Notes: a model not told the origin generated them from the sequence alone. Counted from the stretch's first letter, positions 13,587 to 22,672 are shown. The stretch is DNA of 46,596 nt from CAYHEQ01 sp964355795 (GCA_964355795.1 CAYHEQ010000002.1:1-46596), one strand, 5' to 3'. Numbers and translations are program-made.

Positions 13587-14444
13587 ATGAGCAATAGGCC
13601 ATTACTTTCTGTCATTATTGCTACTAGGAACGAAGAAAAAAATATAGGCAACTGTATTCGCTCGATTTTGGGGCAAAGCTACAAAGATGTCGAGATTATC
13701 GTGGTGGACAAAGGATCTTCTGACAATACCGTAGAGATAGCGAGGTCTTTGGGCGCGACGGTATTTCCTTTGGCGGGCTATGTGGATATGGACGGTGTCA
13801 AAAACTTCCGAGGCGCGCAGGTCAATCTGGGGGCGAGAAAGGCTAAGGGAGATATCATCTTTTTCCCAGATGCGGATATGACTTTTGAAGAGGGTCTTTT
13901 GACGGAAGCAGTTGAAAAAATGGCCGAATATGACGCTCTTTATATCCCAGAGATAGTAATGGGCAAGGGATTGATGGGGCGGATCAGGAAGTTTGAGCGC
14001 AGTTTTTATAACGAAACGCCGATAGACGCCGTTAGGATTGTCAGAAAAGATATTTTCAAAAAAGTGGGCGGATTTGATGAAAAAAACATCGCTTTTTCTA
14101 CCGATGATTGGGATTTGACGAAGATGATTAAAAAAGTGACAGAGAAAATTTCTATTACCAAAAGCAAACTGTATCACAACGAAGCGCAGATTTCTCTCCG
14201 GAAATATTTACAGAAAAAATTGCAATACGCCGATACTTTTGCCGATTATATCGCTAAATGGGGTCAAGACGATCCTGATATCAAAAAGCAATTTGGTTTT
14301 TCCTACCGTTTTTTCGGAGTATTCTGGGAAAAAGGCAAATGGAGAAAATTACTTTGTCATCCATTCTTGGCTTTGGGGATGTATTCTTTGAGGGTGTTAG
14401 TAGGGGTGCGATTAATCGCACCCCTACGGGGGATAAATTTTTAG
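13587..14444 (+). CDS. GT2 glycosyltransferase
   Basis: 285 residues from the ATG at 13587, where the fold begins (PLLSVIIATRNEEKNI); an open upstream extension overlaps the divergent promoter and is not likely to be translated. VVDKGSSDNT and IIFFPDADMTF (metal-binding DAD) mark the GT-A domain, and FSTDDWDLTKMI the C-terminal active-site part. Unlike its GT2 neighbours it has no clear membrane segments, though the end is hydrophobic. The last ~15 residues (VGVRLIAPLRGINF) are encoded by an R1 palindrome at 14400-14427, which supplies the C-terminus and stop context. Confidence 0.82.
   Translation: MSNRPLLSVIIATRNEEKNIGNCIRSILGQSYKDVEIIVVDKGSSDNTVEIARSLGATVFPLAGYVDMDGVKNFRGAQVNLGARKAKGDIIFFPDADMTFEEGLLTEAVEKMAEYDALYIPEIVMGKGLMGRIRKFERSFYNETPIDAVRIVRKDIFKKVGGFDEKNIAFSTDDWDLTKMIKKVTEKISITKSKLYHNEAQISLRKYLQKKLQYADTFADYIAKWGQDDPDIKKQFGFSYRFFGVFWEKGKWRKLLCHPFLALGMYSLRVLVGVRLIAPLRGINF
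14400..14427. repeat. R1 palindrome forming a protein C-terminus
   Basis: 28 bp, arms GTAGGGGT/ACCCCTAC (a symmetric change in both arms), core GCGATTAATCGC. It is read in frame in the GT2 gene, whose stop lies 14 nt further on. Confidence 0.92.
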
Positions 14445-14450
14445 AAAACC

Positions 14451-14478
14451 GTAGGGGCGCGATTAATCGCACCCCTAC
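14451..14478. repeat. R1 palindrome between GT2 and methyltransferase genes
   Basis: 28 bp, left arm GTAGGGGC, right arm ACCCCTAC, giving one G-T type mismatch near the base. It lies 23 nt after the copy at 14400, with GGGGATAAATTT repeated after both copies (a tandem duplication). Confidence 0.92.
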
Positions 14479-14496
14479 AGGGGATAAATTTCATAC

Positions 14497-15189
14497 ATGA
14501 GAAATATTGTTGAAGAAAAACCTACTGACGAGATCCACGGTCGAGCGCTTTACAACACTCTTTTTGTCGACGATGAAGATATTGAGGGGAAAAATATTCT
14601 TGATATTGGTTGTGGTTTTGGCTGGATGGAACTAAATCTTTCTCAAAGGGGGGCGAGGAAAATTACGGCGATGGAAAATACAGAAGAAAGTTTGGCAACG
14701 GTCAAAAAGTATATTGATGACGAAAAGATAGATTTTCGAGTTGGCTCAGCGATTGATCTGCCTTTTACTGAAAAGACATTTGACACAGTAATAGCCTGGG
14801 AAGTAATAGAGCATATCCCCAAAAATATGGAAACAAAAATGCTCTCGGAGATTTATCGAGTCCTAAAACCTCAGGGGGTGTTTTGTCTCTCCACGCCCCA
14901 CCGTTCTTTTTTTGCTAATATCTTTGATCCAGCTTGGTGGTTGACCGGGCATCGACATTACACTAAGGGAAAACTGATCAAAACGGGAGAAGCAGAAGGC
15001 TTTGCCGTTGAGAGAGCAGAGACTCGCGGTGGCTGGTGGGAGATATTGATGATGGCGAATCTTTATGTGGCCAAATGGGTTTTTCGCCGGCGACCATTTT
15101 TCCAAAATTTTTTTTACCAACAACTAGACAGAGAATATAGGAGAGAAAAAGGATTTGCCGAAATATTTTTAAAGTTCAGAAAAAAATGA
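14497..15189 (+). CDS. SAM-dependent methyltransferase (class I)
   Basis: 230 residues. ILDIGCGFGW (about residues 33-42) is SAM motif I, and AWEVIEHIPKN and VLKPQGVFCLSTPHRS are the later motifs of the Methyltransf_11/UbiE-like group. It probably methylates a sugar or lipid carrier of the surface glycan, since it sits between two GT2 genes and shares an ATGA stop/start overlap with the next one. A basic, hydrophobic C-terminal part suggests membrane association. Confidence 0.8.
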   Translation: MRNIVEEKPTDEIHGRALYNTLFVDDEDIEGKNILDIGCGFGWMELNLSQRGARKITAMENTEESLATVKKYIDDEKIDFRVGSAIDLPFTEKTFDTVIAWEVIEHIPKNMETKMLSEIYRVLKPQGVFCLSTPHRSFFANIFDPAWWLTGHRHYTKGKLIKTGEAEGFAVERAETRGGWWEILMMANLYVAKWVFRRRPFFQNFFYQQLDREYRREKGFAEIFLKFRKK

Positions 15190-16091
15190 ACCCTCTTGTT
15201 TCTATTATCACAGTCACCTACAATAGGGAAAAAGACATTGAACTATGCCTGGATTCCCTCTTGGCCAGTAGCTTTTCCGATTACGAGGCGATAGTCGTGG
15301 ACAATGCCTCAACGGACAAAACGAGGGAATTGCTGGAAGAAAAATACGCCGGCAAAATCAGATTGATAAAAAGCGAGACCAATCTGATGGCCGGAGGAGG
15401 GCGTAATCTTGGCGCCAAATACGCCACTGGCGACTTTTTGCTTTTCGTTGACAGTGACAATGTTGTTGATCGGGAGATGGTGGAGGAATTGCTCCATGGT
15501 TTTCGGAATACAAAAAAAGCTGGTTTAGTGGGGCCATTGATGTATTATTATAATGATAAGGGCAGGATCTGGTGGGCGGGCGCCGACATCAATCTGCTAA
15601 CTAGCAAGACAAGATACATCGGCATTGACGAGATAGACGAAGGGCAGTATCAGAATATAGTTGAAGTCGGGCATATCCCCAATTGTTTTATGACGACAAG
15701 AAAAATCTGGGAAGATGTCGGGGGGATAGAGAGCTCCTTTGTGATGCATTATGAGGAATCAGACTTGGCGGAGAAGATAAAAAAAGCAGGTTGGAGGGCG
15801 TATCTGATCCCGCGCGCAAAAACTTGGCACAATATACCCTCATCCTTTGAAAAAAATATCCGCAATTATGGAGGAGAAAGTCATCAGAGAACGTATTATA
15901 CCGCCAAAAATAGAGTTCTTTTCATGAGGCGTAATACTACTAGATGGAAGTTTTTGATTTTTCTCCTCATTTTTAATAATATTTTTCTAGTAGCCTACAT
16001 CGTCAATCTCTTGAAAAACAAGAAATATGACTTGGCCAAAACTTACCTCAAAGGCTCCTTTGACGGAGCAATAAATAGAAAGGAACAATGA
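15186..16091 (+). CDS. GT2 glycosyltransferase, rhamnosyltransferase-like
   Basis: 301 residues. NPLVSIITVTYNREKDI, VVDNASTDKT and LLFVDSDNVV (metal-binding DSD) are the GT-A motifs; MHYEESDLAEKIKKAGW is the acceptor/base region; IPRAKTWH and a single membrane segment near 260-280 follow. This is the architecture of WcaA/RfbF-type rhamnosyl- and related transferases. It overlaps both neighbours by 4 nt (ATGA), so translation is coupled. Confidence 0.85.
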   Translation: MNPLVSIITVTYNREKDIELCLDSLLASSFSDYEAIVVDNASTDKTRELLEEKYAGKIRLIKSETNLMAGGGRNLGAKYATGDFLLFVDSDNVVDREMVEELLHGFRNTKKAGLVGPLMYYYNDKGRIWWAGADINLLTSKTRYIGIDEIDEGQYQNIVEVGHIPNCFMTTRKIWEDVGGIESSFVMHYEESDLAEKIKKAGWRAYLIPRAKTWHNIPSSFEKNIRNYGGESHQRTYYTAKNRVLFMRRNTTRWKFLIFLLIFNNIFLVAYIVNLLKNKKYDLAKTYLKGSFDGAINRKEQ

Positions 16092-17545
16092 AAATACTTT
16101 TTATCAACCCATGGATGAAAACCTTGTTTGGCGACGAGAGGTCCAAACCGGGTCATCCGCATCTGGGAATCGCTTATCTCATGGCGGCTCTCAAGGAAAG
16201 CGGTTTGGGCGAGTCGTATATTTTCGATCAAGGCGTTGAAGATAACGATGCCTTGCTCTACCGGAAAATAGACGAAATAAAGCCGGATATGGTGGGCGTC
16301 ACGACATTCAGCTATTGTTTCCCTTACGCCGATGATTTGATAAAAAAAATAAAAGAATATACCGACATCCCCATTATTATTGGTGGCCCGCATGTTTCAG
16401 CGGTAGTGGGGCAAGTTTTGAAAACAACCAGCGCCGATTTTGCCATGCAGGGCGAATCCGAAACCAGCTTCCTGGACTTTCTTAGAGAATTTTCCGGCAA
16501 CAAAGATTATAGCAAAATAAAAAATCTCATCTGGAGGAACAAGGATAACGCTATTGTTATTAACGAAAAAGAAGTTCTTATCTCCGATCTTGACGCTATT
16601 CCCTTCCCTTATTATGAAAATTTTGATTTTCACAGATACAATTACTTCGCGACCAAAACTTTGCCTATTATTACCTCGCGCGGATGTCCCTACGGTTGCA
16701 ATTATTGTTCCGTCAAGCTGTCTATGGGGAGAAAATTCCGAACGAGAAGCCCGGAAAATGTGATTGCCGAGATGAAGCACTGGATCAAAACTTATGGCAT
16801 AGAAAAGTTTGAAATAAACGACGACTGTTTTTCTTTGGACCTGGAAAGAGCGGAGAGAATTTGCGACTTGATGATTAGCGAAAATCTCAATATCAAATAC
16901 GAAATGTATAACGGTATCAGGGCGGACAGAGTCTCCGAACAGCTTTTGCAAAAAATGAAAGATTCGGGATGCGTTTTCGTTTCCTATGGTTGCGAATCGG
17001 GGAATCAAGATATAATCTACAATATGGGCAAGGCTTTGAAAATCGAAACAGTCAGAGAGGCGGTAGAGCTGACCAACAAGGTGGGCATCAGGAATTCTGT
17101 CAATTTCATCATTGGGCATCGAGGCGAAACATACCAAACGGCTATGGAGACGATAAAATTTGCCAAGTCTCTGCCAACCAATTTTGTCAATTTTTACAAT
17201 GTTATTCCTTATCCAGGGACAGAGCTTTACGACTGGGTGAGCGAAAACGCTTCGTATATGATGCCGGTGGAAGACTATCTGGGCAAGATCGGTAGCAGAG
17301 ATGTTACGCCCGTTTTTGAGACGAAAGAATTTTCTCGCGCAGATAGAATCAAGGTGCTGAAAAAAGGTTACGCTCTATACGAAAGAACAGTGCTGGAATT
17401 TCGTCTCGGGAAGGCCTTGGGCTATCTGGCCTATGTCATCGCGAGGAATAGGAGACTTTTCTCCATAGGCAGAAAATTGGCCTTGAGCAACAAATTTGGT
17501 TTTTGGATTTATAGCAGATTTTCTATTAGATCAAGAAAGGTATAA
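16088..17545 (+). CDS. B12-binding-domain radical SAM protein
   Basis: 485 residues. Residues 1-140 form a Rossmann-like cobalamin-binding type domain (KILFINPWM, HLGIAYLMAAL, PIIIGGPHVSAV). The radical SAM core has the cluster motif Cys200-x3-Cys204-x2-Cys207 (RGCPYGCNYCS), then FEINDDCFSLD, VSYGCESGNQ and PYPGTELYDW. Members of this class do methylations and ring or carbon rearrangements at unreactive carbons. The gene overlaps the GT2 gene before it by 4 nt, so the substrate is probably a surface sugar or lipid. A full DxHxxG cobalamin motif is not seen, so B12 use is uncertain. Confidence 0.85.
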   Translation: MKILFINPWMKTLFGDERSKPGHPHLGIAYLMAALKESGLGESYIFDQGVEDNDALLYRKIDEIKPDMVGVTTFSYCFPYADDLIKKIKEYTDIPIIIGGPHVSAVVGQVLKTTSADFAMQGESETSFLDFLREFSGNKDYSKIKNLIWRNKDNAIVINEKEVLISDLDAIPFPYYENFDFHRYNYFATKTLPIITSRGCPYGCNYCSVKLSMGRKFRTRSPENVIAEMKHWIKTYGIEKFEINDDCFSLDLERAERICDLMISENLNIKYEMYNGIRADRVSEQLLQKMKDSGCVFVSYGCESGNQDIIYNMGKALKIETVREAVELTNKVGIRNSVNFIIGHRGETYQTAMETIKFAKSLPTNFVNFYNVIPYPGTELYDWVSENASYMMPVEDYLGKIGSRDVTPVFETKEFSRADRIKVLKKGYALYERTVLEFRLGKALGYLAYVIARNRRLFSIGRKLALSNKFGFWIYSRFSIRSRKV

Positions 17546-17559
17546 AATAATGTTCACAT

Positions 17560-18258
17560 ATGCACCTAAGGTCATTAGAAGAAAGACTGGATACCTCCAA
17601 AAGGTTGAGTCAATTGGACAATTTTATTGATATGGTCAAAGAACTGGACTTTCCGGATAATTCTCTGGCTCTTTCCGTGTCGGTTGGCGATGGAATCTGG
17701 GACTATTTGATGTTAAAGAATAATCGGTCTATAAAAAAAATAATAGCTACCGACATCATAGACAACCCCGTAAAGCCATCCGATCAACTACTTTTGAAGG
17801 CCAAAGGGGAATGGGAATTTGTTAAAATCCAGTCAGAGTCCAGACTGCCATTTACAGACGAAACATTTGACGTGGTGTTTCATCAGGATGTTGTGGAGCA
17901 TGTCAAGAATACTTTTTTCTTTCTCAAAGAGCAGCATCGTGTTCTAAAGAAAGGTGGAATATTGCTTCTCGGAACCCCGAATTTGTTTAGGCCCGCCAAT
18001 ATTTTGAAGCTACTTTTTGGGAGATTACAATTTCCTGTAAAAATAGGGTCTAATGAGGAGGTTGGTGATTATATTCATGTCCAAGAGTTTTACGAGCAAC
18101 AGATAATACTTTTGTTGAGAGAGGTAGGCTTCATGAATATCTCTGTGCGCCACGGTTTTTGGGGGATTGGCTTTCTCCGCATTGTGTTTTCAAGACATCC
18201 GAGGGGTCGTTTAGGGAGATCGATGACGCAGTATCTAACACTTAGGGCGCAGAAATGA
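17560..18258 (+). CDS. SAM-dependent methyltransferase with altered motif I
   Basis: 232 residues. The later motifs are clear (SRLPFTDETFDVVFHQDVVEHV, VLKKGGILLLGTPN), but motif I is unusual: ALSVSVGDGIWDY instead of the normal DxGxGxG. Substrate binding may differ or activity may be reduced. It lies 14 nt after the radical SAM gene and 10 nt before the GT4 gene, in the same transcription unit. Confidence 0.7.
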   Translation: MHLRSLEERLDTSKRLSQLDNFIDMVKELDFPDNSLALSVSVGDGIWDYLMLKNNRSIKKIIATDIIDNPVKPSDQLLLKAKGEWEFVKIQSESRLPFTDETFDVVFHQDVVEHVKNTFFFLKEQHRVLKKGGILLLGTPNLFRPANILKLLFGRLQFPVKIGSNEEVGDYIHVQEFYEQQIILLLREVGFMNISVRHGFWGIGFLRIVFSRHPRGRLGRSMTQYLTLRAQK

Positions 18259-18268
18259 GAATATTTTT

Positions 18269-19459
18269 ATGAGCACAATAGCCATTGTCAATCACAATGT
18301 CAAAGAGGTGGGCACTTATCATCGGTGTTTCGGGTTTGCTAAAGAGTTGGCCAAAAAAGGCCATCAGGTCTATTTTTTTTATCTCAATCCAAAAAGAGGC
18401 GCTTGGATTAGAAAGGTAAAAAATGGCAGTATTACGGCCATTGAATTGCCGTGGCGTAGCGAGGGTGGATTCCATGCTCTGGTAGAGCATTTTTTTCGCG
18501 GGATGTACATATTCTTTTTCATATCAAAAACTAGGAGGCTAGATATCGTCCATAGTTTTAACACTGCTTCTCCTATGGTGGGATTTTCTACTATCCTGTT
18601 TGCTCTAGTTAAGAAGATTAAGGGGACTAGGCTGGTAGTAGACTGGGACGATTGGTGGGGCAGGGGCGGGCTGACTACATTAAATAATCAGGGGAGATTA
18701 CAAGAGGCGGTGGCAGAGTTCCTGGAGACGAAGGTGCCACTTTTAGCAGATCATCTTACTCTGCACAACGAAGTCATCAGGGAAAGAGCAATAAAACACG
18801 GTGTTGGGAAAGACCAAATATCCAAGATATATAACGGTTGTAATTGGGATGCCTTCAAGAGCTTCTACGAGGTGGGGTATGATAGAGAGAAAGCGCGCAA
18901 CGAATTAGGTCTTCCTTTTGACAAAAAAATATTATTTTTCGGCGGAGCCGTGGTGGTTAGCGTTCCCTTTCTTTTGGAGGTCATAAAGCAGATAAACAGA
19001 AAGGATATCATCATGATTATTGTCGGTCCAGAGAAAAAAGAATTCAAAATTCTGGCAGAAAAAATGGGGCTAATAGACAAAGTTTTTTTTGAGGGTCTGG
19101 TTGATTATGACAAGTTCAAAAAATATCTTTTTGCTTCAGATGTGCTATTATTGCCAAGGAGCAATAGGCATCTTCTGGATCGTTGTACTTTTCCCGGGAG
19201 GATAGGGGACTACATGCTTTCTGGGAGGCCTATAGTTGCCAGTAGCGTAGGAGAACTACCCAGTTTTTTTGGAGAGAATGATATTGGATCCTTGGCGGAA
19301 TCGGATGACTATAATGATTTTGCTAAAAAAATACTTTTTCTTTTAGATAATGAAGATATAGCCGAGGAAATGAGCAAAAAAGCTTTTGAGGTGGGAAAAA
19401 ACAAGTACGGCTGGGATATCATGACAGAATCGCTTCTGAAAAATGTCTATCTATTTTAA
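18269..19459 (+). CDS. GT4 glycosyltransferase (GT-B fold)
   Basis: 396 residues. It starts with IAIVNHNVKEVGTYHRCFGFAKELAKKGHQV, the acceptor domain of GT4 enzymes, and ends with the donor domain: KILFFGGAVVV, KVFFEGLVDYDKFKKYLFASDVLLLP and FPGRIGDYMLSGRPIVASSVGELP. These retaining transferases use nucleotide sugars. The motif DRCTFPGRIGDYM replaces the commoner E-x7-E pattern. No membrane segment is clear; association with the inner membrane surface is expected. Confidence 0.82.
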   Translation: MSTIAIVNHNVKEVGTYHRCFGFAKELAKKGHQVYFFYLNPKRGAWIRKVKNGSITAIELPWRSEGGFHALVEHFFRGMYIFFFISKTRRLDIVHSFNTASPMVGFSTILFALVKKIKGTRLVVDWDDWWGRGGLTTLNNQGRLQEAVAEFLETKVPLLADHLTLHNEVIRERAIKHGVGKDQISKIYNGCNWDAFKSFYEVGYDREKARNELGLPFDKKILFFGGAVVVSVPFLLEVIKQINRKDIIMIIVGPEKKEFKILAEKMGLIDKVFFEGLVDYDKFKKYLFASDVLLLPRSNRHLLDRCTFPGRIGDYMLSGRPIVASSVGELPSFFGENDIGSLAESDDYNDFAKKILFLLDNEDIAEEMSKKAFEVGKNKYGWDIMTESLLKNVYLF

Positions 19460-19476
19460 AAAATAACGCAAAACAA

Positions 19477-20304
19477 ATGCCTATAAGTAAAGACGTTTTT
19501 TTCAAAAGAATAGAAGAGTTTCGAAAAAAAATACTCGAGATGAATGAGCGCAGGAGAGATGAACATCTTTCGAGCGTAGACTATATGTTGTCGTCGAGGA
19601 TATATATGGATACCGTTCTAGAGGACATCAATTTTTTTTCAGAGCATATCGATTCAGGTAGGAATATCCTAGATTTTGGCGCTGGGAGTGGGTTTCTGTC
19701 CGACATGCTATCACTGGAGTTTGAGAATGTTCACGGTCTGGATATAGAGGAAGCCGACAAAATGGACGGATATGCAGACGGTGGAAGGAAAGAGAGAACT
19801 TTCTATGAGGCTATAGAGGACAAAAAAGAGATATGGAAATGGGTGTCAGAGAGGAACCCCAATGCCAGTATTTCTTTTTATGATGGTGAAAAAATCCCAT
19901 TTGCGGATGATTATTTTAATGCGATCTGCGCCTATGCCGTGATAGAACACGTTCTAGAGGGGTCGGCGGAGGCTATCCTTCTAGAGTTACGCCGTGTGAC
20001 CAAAGATGGTGGCAAGATTTTTATCTCCAAGCTCCCACAGACATTTTCTATCACGGAATTCATGGCCGGTGTTCTGGGGATGGATAGGCACGACAAGAAA
20101 TTTTCAAAAAAAGAGATAACTAGTTTGTTGTCAGAAACTGGCTGGAAGATAGAGAAAATATTCTATTCCGATTTTGTTTTCGAGTTTCCGCCCAGTGTTA
20201 CCAACAGGCTTTATTATTTACTGAAGGTGATCAACTGGGTAGTTATCAGAACTCCTTTGAGATTACTAAGCCACAATCTGACTGTTCTGGCCACTAAAAA
20301 ATAA
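19477..20304 (+). CDS. SAM-dependent methyltransferase
   Basis: 275 residues. NILDFGAGSGFLSDML is motif I, with YDGEKIPFADDYFNAICAYAVIEHV and RVTKDGGKIFISKLP as the later motifs. An ~50-residue helical N-terminus (KRIEEFRKKILEMNERRRDEH) precedes the fold, and an insertion of charged residues follows the second strand. It probably modifies the glycan or its carrier; the acceptor is unknown. It is the third of four methyltransferases in this cluster. Confidence 0.75.
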   Translation: MPISKDVFFKRIEEFRKKILEMNERRRDEHLSSVDYMLSSRIYMDTVLEDINFFSEHIDSGRNILDFGAGSGFLSDMLSLEFENVHGLDIEEADKMDGYADGGRKERTFYEAIEDKKEIWKWVSERNPNASISFYDGEKIPFADDYFNAICAYAVIEHVLEGSAEAILLELRRVTKDGGKIFISKLPQTFSITEFMAGVLGMDRHDKKFSKKEITSLLSETGWKIEKIFYSDFVFEFPPSVTNRLYYLLKVINWVVIRTPLRLLSHNLTVLATKK

Positions 20305-20310
20305 AGCTTC

Positions 20311-21294
20311 ATGGAAAATAATGCTGTTTCGAAAAACAAGACTGATCTAACTGATCTAGAGGATGTGGTTTGTGGTGTTTGCGGTTCTTCTGACCGGGCT
20401 CATCTTTTTGGTAACCTCGACAGGCTCCATGGTTTCCCCGGAGAATTCCAAATCAATAGTTGCCAAAATTGTGGCTTGGTCTTTCTCTCTCCTCGACCCA
20501 AAGATATTAACAAATTTTACGCAGAGGAATATGCGCCATACAATATCGATCTGAAAAATTTTCACCAGAGCCTAACTAGCAGACTGATGGAAGCTTATTA
20601 TAGCGAAAAAAAAGATTGGCCCCAAAGATTGCGGGCTGGGGCTTATCGCCTGCTTTACAATCCTTTGCCGGACAAATATCGGGGGGCAAAGATATTGGAT
20701 GTGGGTTGCGGTAATGGAGTTTTCCTTTATAATCTAAAAAGGTTTGGAGGTTTTGATCCTTACGGAGTAGACTCTTCTCAATATGCGATTTCTCAAGCGC
20801 AAACAAAATTGGGCCTGAAAAATGTTCAAGCGGGAACACTTGAGGAGTGTTTTTTTCCAGATAATTTTTTTGATATCATTACTTTGAATCATGTCGTAGA
20901 ACATCTGACTAGCCCGACAGATACCATCAGAGAAGTTAAAAGAATCTTAAAGCCTGGCGGCTCTTTGATGATGACGACGCCTAACGCCAGTAGTTTGCTT
21001 TTTGCTATTTTCCGAAAGTTTTGGTTTGCTTTGGAGACTCCCAGGCACCTCCAGATTTTTTCAGAGAAAACCTTGTCTATGATGATTGATTCAGTCGGGG
21101 GACTAAAGATTGAAAAAATCGATTATAATATATCTAATTATGTTTTTGCTAAGAGCTTGATTTATCGTTTTCATCTGGGAGATTCCTTCATGGCTCGTTT
21201 TCTAATGAAAATAAAATTCATCTTTTTGCCCTTATTTTACCTTTTGCCAAGGAAAAAACGAGATTTTGTGACAATTTATGCCAGGAAAAAATAA
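20311..21294 (+). CDS. Methyltransferase with N-terminal CxxC zinc-binding segment
   Basis: 327 residues. The N-terminus has two cysteine pairs (VCGVCGSS and SCQNCGLVFLSPRP) of the kind found before sugar C- and N-methyltransferase domains, likely a zinc knuckle. ILDVGCGNGVFLYNL is SAM motif I; LNHVVEHLTSP and ILKPGGSLMMTTPNA follow. A hydrophobic patch near the C-terminus could bind the membrane. It is the last gene before a 204-nt spacer containing an R2 hairpin. Confidence 0.8.
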   Translation: MENNAVSKNKTDLTDLEDVVCGVCGSSDRAHLFGNLDRLHGFPGEFQINSCQNCGLVFLSPRPKDINKFYAEEYAPYNIDLKNFHQSLTSRLMEAYYSEKKDWPQRLRAGAYRLLYNPLPDKYRGAKILDVGCGNGVFLYNLKRFGGFDPYGVDSSQYAISQAQTKLGLKNVQAGTLEECFFPDNFFDIITLNHVVEHLTSPTDTIREVKRILKPGGSLMMTTPNASSLLFAIFRKFWFALETPRHLQIFSEKTLSMMIDSVGGLKIEKIDYNISNYVFAKSLIYRFHLGDSFMARFLMKIKFIFLPLFYLLPRKKRDFVTIYARKK

Positions 21295-21344
21295 CATGTA
21301 ATATATAATCGTATTGTTCACACTTTGGCAGATATCTCTGATAA

Positions 21345-21385
21345 GAGGTTCGACCTTGAGAATTGGCTGTTTAAGGTCGAACCTC
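21345..21385. repeat. R2 hairpin, GAGGTTCGACCTT type
   Basis: GAGGTTCGACCTT (21345-21357) and AAGGTCGAACCTC (21373-21385) form a perfect 13-bp stem around a 15-nt loop, between the methyltransferase and radical SAM genes. Loops differ among copies while the stem is kept. Confidence 0.9.
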
Positions 21386-21498
21386 GGATCGGGAGCAAGG
21401 TCTTTTACAGACTAAACTATCATCCAGCCATTAAACAATTTCTAAAAGTGTAAACAACGCGACCAATTCTTACAAATAGTATTAACTTAATAGACAGC

Positions 21499-22530
21499 AT
21501 GAACAATACTCTCATCAGAATAAAACATAAATATTATCTTTACCTGGTATTTTGGGTCAAATACTTCTCTTTCAAAAAACTTTTCAATGTAGCGCTCAAC
21601 ATATACGAGAAGAAAACAAAAAAGACGACGATTCGTTCCGTCCCTTTTGTTATGCATTTTGACATCTCCAACGCTTGCGTGCTGAATTGTCCTCTCTGCC
21701 CCACCGGGAGAGGAGAACATCAAGCCAAGGGGGTGATGAAATTTGAGGATTTCAAAAAAATGTTTGACAAGGTCAAAGATTATTTGTTTGATGTGAAGCT
21801 TTTTAATTGGGGAGAGCCCTTCTTGTGCAAAGATGTTTTTCAGATAGTTGAATATTGTCACCAAAATCGCGTGGGGGTTAGATTTCACTCCAATCTCAAT
21901 TATTATACGGATGAAATCTTGGAGAATATCGTCAAATACAAGGTGGACTATCTCCATCTTTCTATTGACGGATATTCGCAAGAAGCTTACGAATTTTATC
22001 GAGTGAATGGCAATATCGCCAAAGTTTTCAAAGGAATGGAGAGGATTCAGGAATTGAAAAAGAAATATCGAAGTAGATATCCCATTATCCATTGGGGTTA
22101 TTTGATCAACAACAAGAACAAGCATGAAATAGGGCAGGCGGCCTCTTATGCGAAAAAGATAGGCGTGGAGGTCTTTGAAGCTTTCGATCTCTCCCTCTTC
22201 ACTTCTCTGAAGGATAGATACAGCAAAGAAAGCTACAACAAGTTTTTGTCTGAAGTTAATGACGAAAAACATTACAATATTATGCCGATGAAGGGCGCTT
22301 GCCCATACATCTGGATTGATTTTGTCGTCAATCCCAATGGCTCGTGTTATCCTTGCGGGATAGTCTATGAAGACGAAGACATTTTCGGCTGGGTTAATGA
22401 CGAAAAGAATATTCACGAAATTGTTAATTCTGAAATATTTGTGGAGTCTAGAAAATTATTCAAAAACAAAGATTACAAACCAAAATGCTACACCGCTTGC
22501 GATAAATGTATCTGGTTTACCAAATCTTAG
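21499..22530 (+). CDS. Radical SAM/SPASM domain protein
   Basis: 343 residues. The cluster motif is Cys60-x3-Cys64-x2-Cys67 (NACVLNCPLCP), followed by LFNWGEPF (SAM binding) and LHLSIDG. The C-terminal SPASM-like part has cysteines in GACPYIW, GSCYPCG and CYTACDKCIW, enough for at least one auxiliary Fe-S cluster. SPASM enzymes modify peptides or small molecules, including aminoglycoside-type sugars. Placement between glycan methyltransferases and two GT-C-like proteins suggests a sugar or lipid substrate; a peptide substrate cannot be excluded, but no small precursor gene is seen. Confidence 0.85.
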   Translation: MNNTLIRIKHKYYLYLVFWVKYFSFKKLFNVALNIYEKKTKKTTIRSVPFVMHFDISNACVLNCPLCPTGRGEHQAKGVMKFEDFKKMFDKVKDYLFDVKLFNWGEPFLCKDVFQIVEYCHQNRVGVRFHSNLNYYTDEILENIVKYKVDYLHLSIDGYSQEAYEFYRVNGNIAKVFKGMERIQELKKKYRSRYPIIHWGYLINNKNKHEIGQAASYAKKIGVEVFEAFDLSLFTSLKDRYSKESYNKFLSEVNDEKHYNIMPMKGACPYIWIDFVVNPNGSCYPCGIVYEDEDIFGWVNDEKNIHEIVNSEIFVESRKLFKNKDYKPKCYTACDKCIWFTKS

Positions 22531-22590
22531 GGCCTGTTCAATATCTCCCTTCTGTCATTTTCGGCTCGACTCTTAATCCATTACCCCTAA

Positions 22591-22633
22591 GAGGTTTGAC
22601 CTTGGAGATGTCCAGAAGTTAAGGTCGAACCTC
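22591..22633. repeat. R2 hairpin with one wobble pair
   Basis: GAGGTTTGACCTT (22591-22603) pairs with AAGGTCGAACCTC (22621-22633), with one G-T pair in 13, around a 17-nt loop. Confidence 0.88.
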
Positions 22634-22672
22634 TAATTACTTATAGCCCCCTCTACAGAAAGGACGACAATA

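Noticed and set aside
10951..14478. Recurring 28-bp palindromes as a CRISPR array
   Set aside because: Copies are irregularly spaced, lie inside genes, differ in core and have no uniform spacers; no cas genes are present.
16040..16091. GAINR near the end of the GT2 protein at 15186 as another R1 insertion
   Set aside because: The DNA there (GACGGAGCAATAAATAGA) is not palindromic and lacks the GTAGGGGC arms; the match is chance.
21345..21385. GGTTCGA sequences that look like tRNA T-arms
   Set aside because: They are parts of 13-bp R2 stems; no acceptor stem, anticodon arm or CCA context surrounds them. I saw no convincing tRNA in the window.
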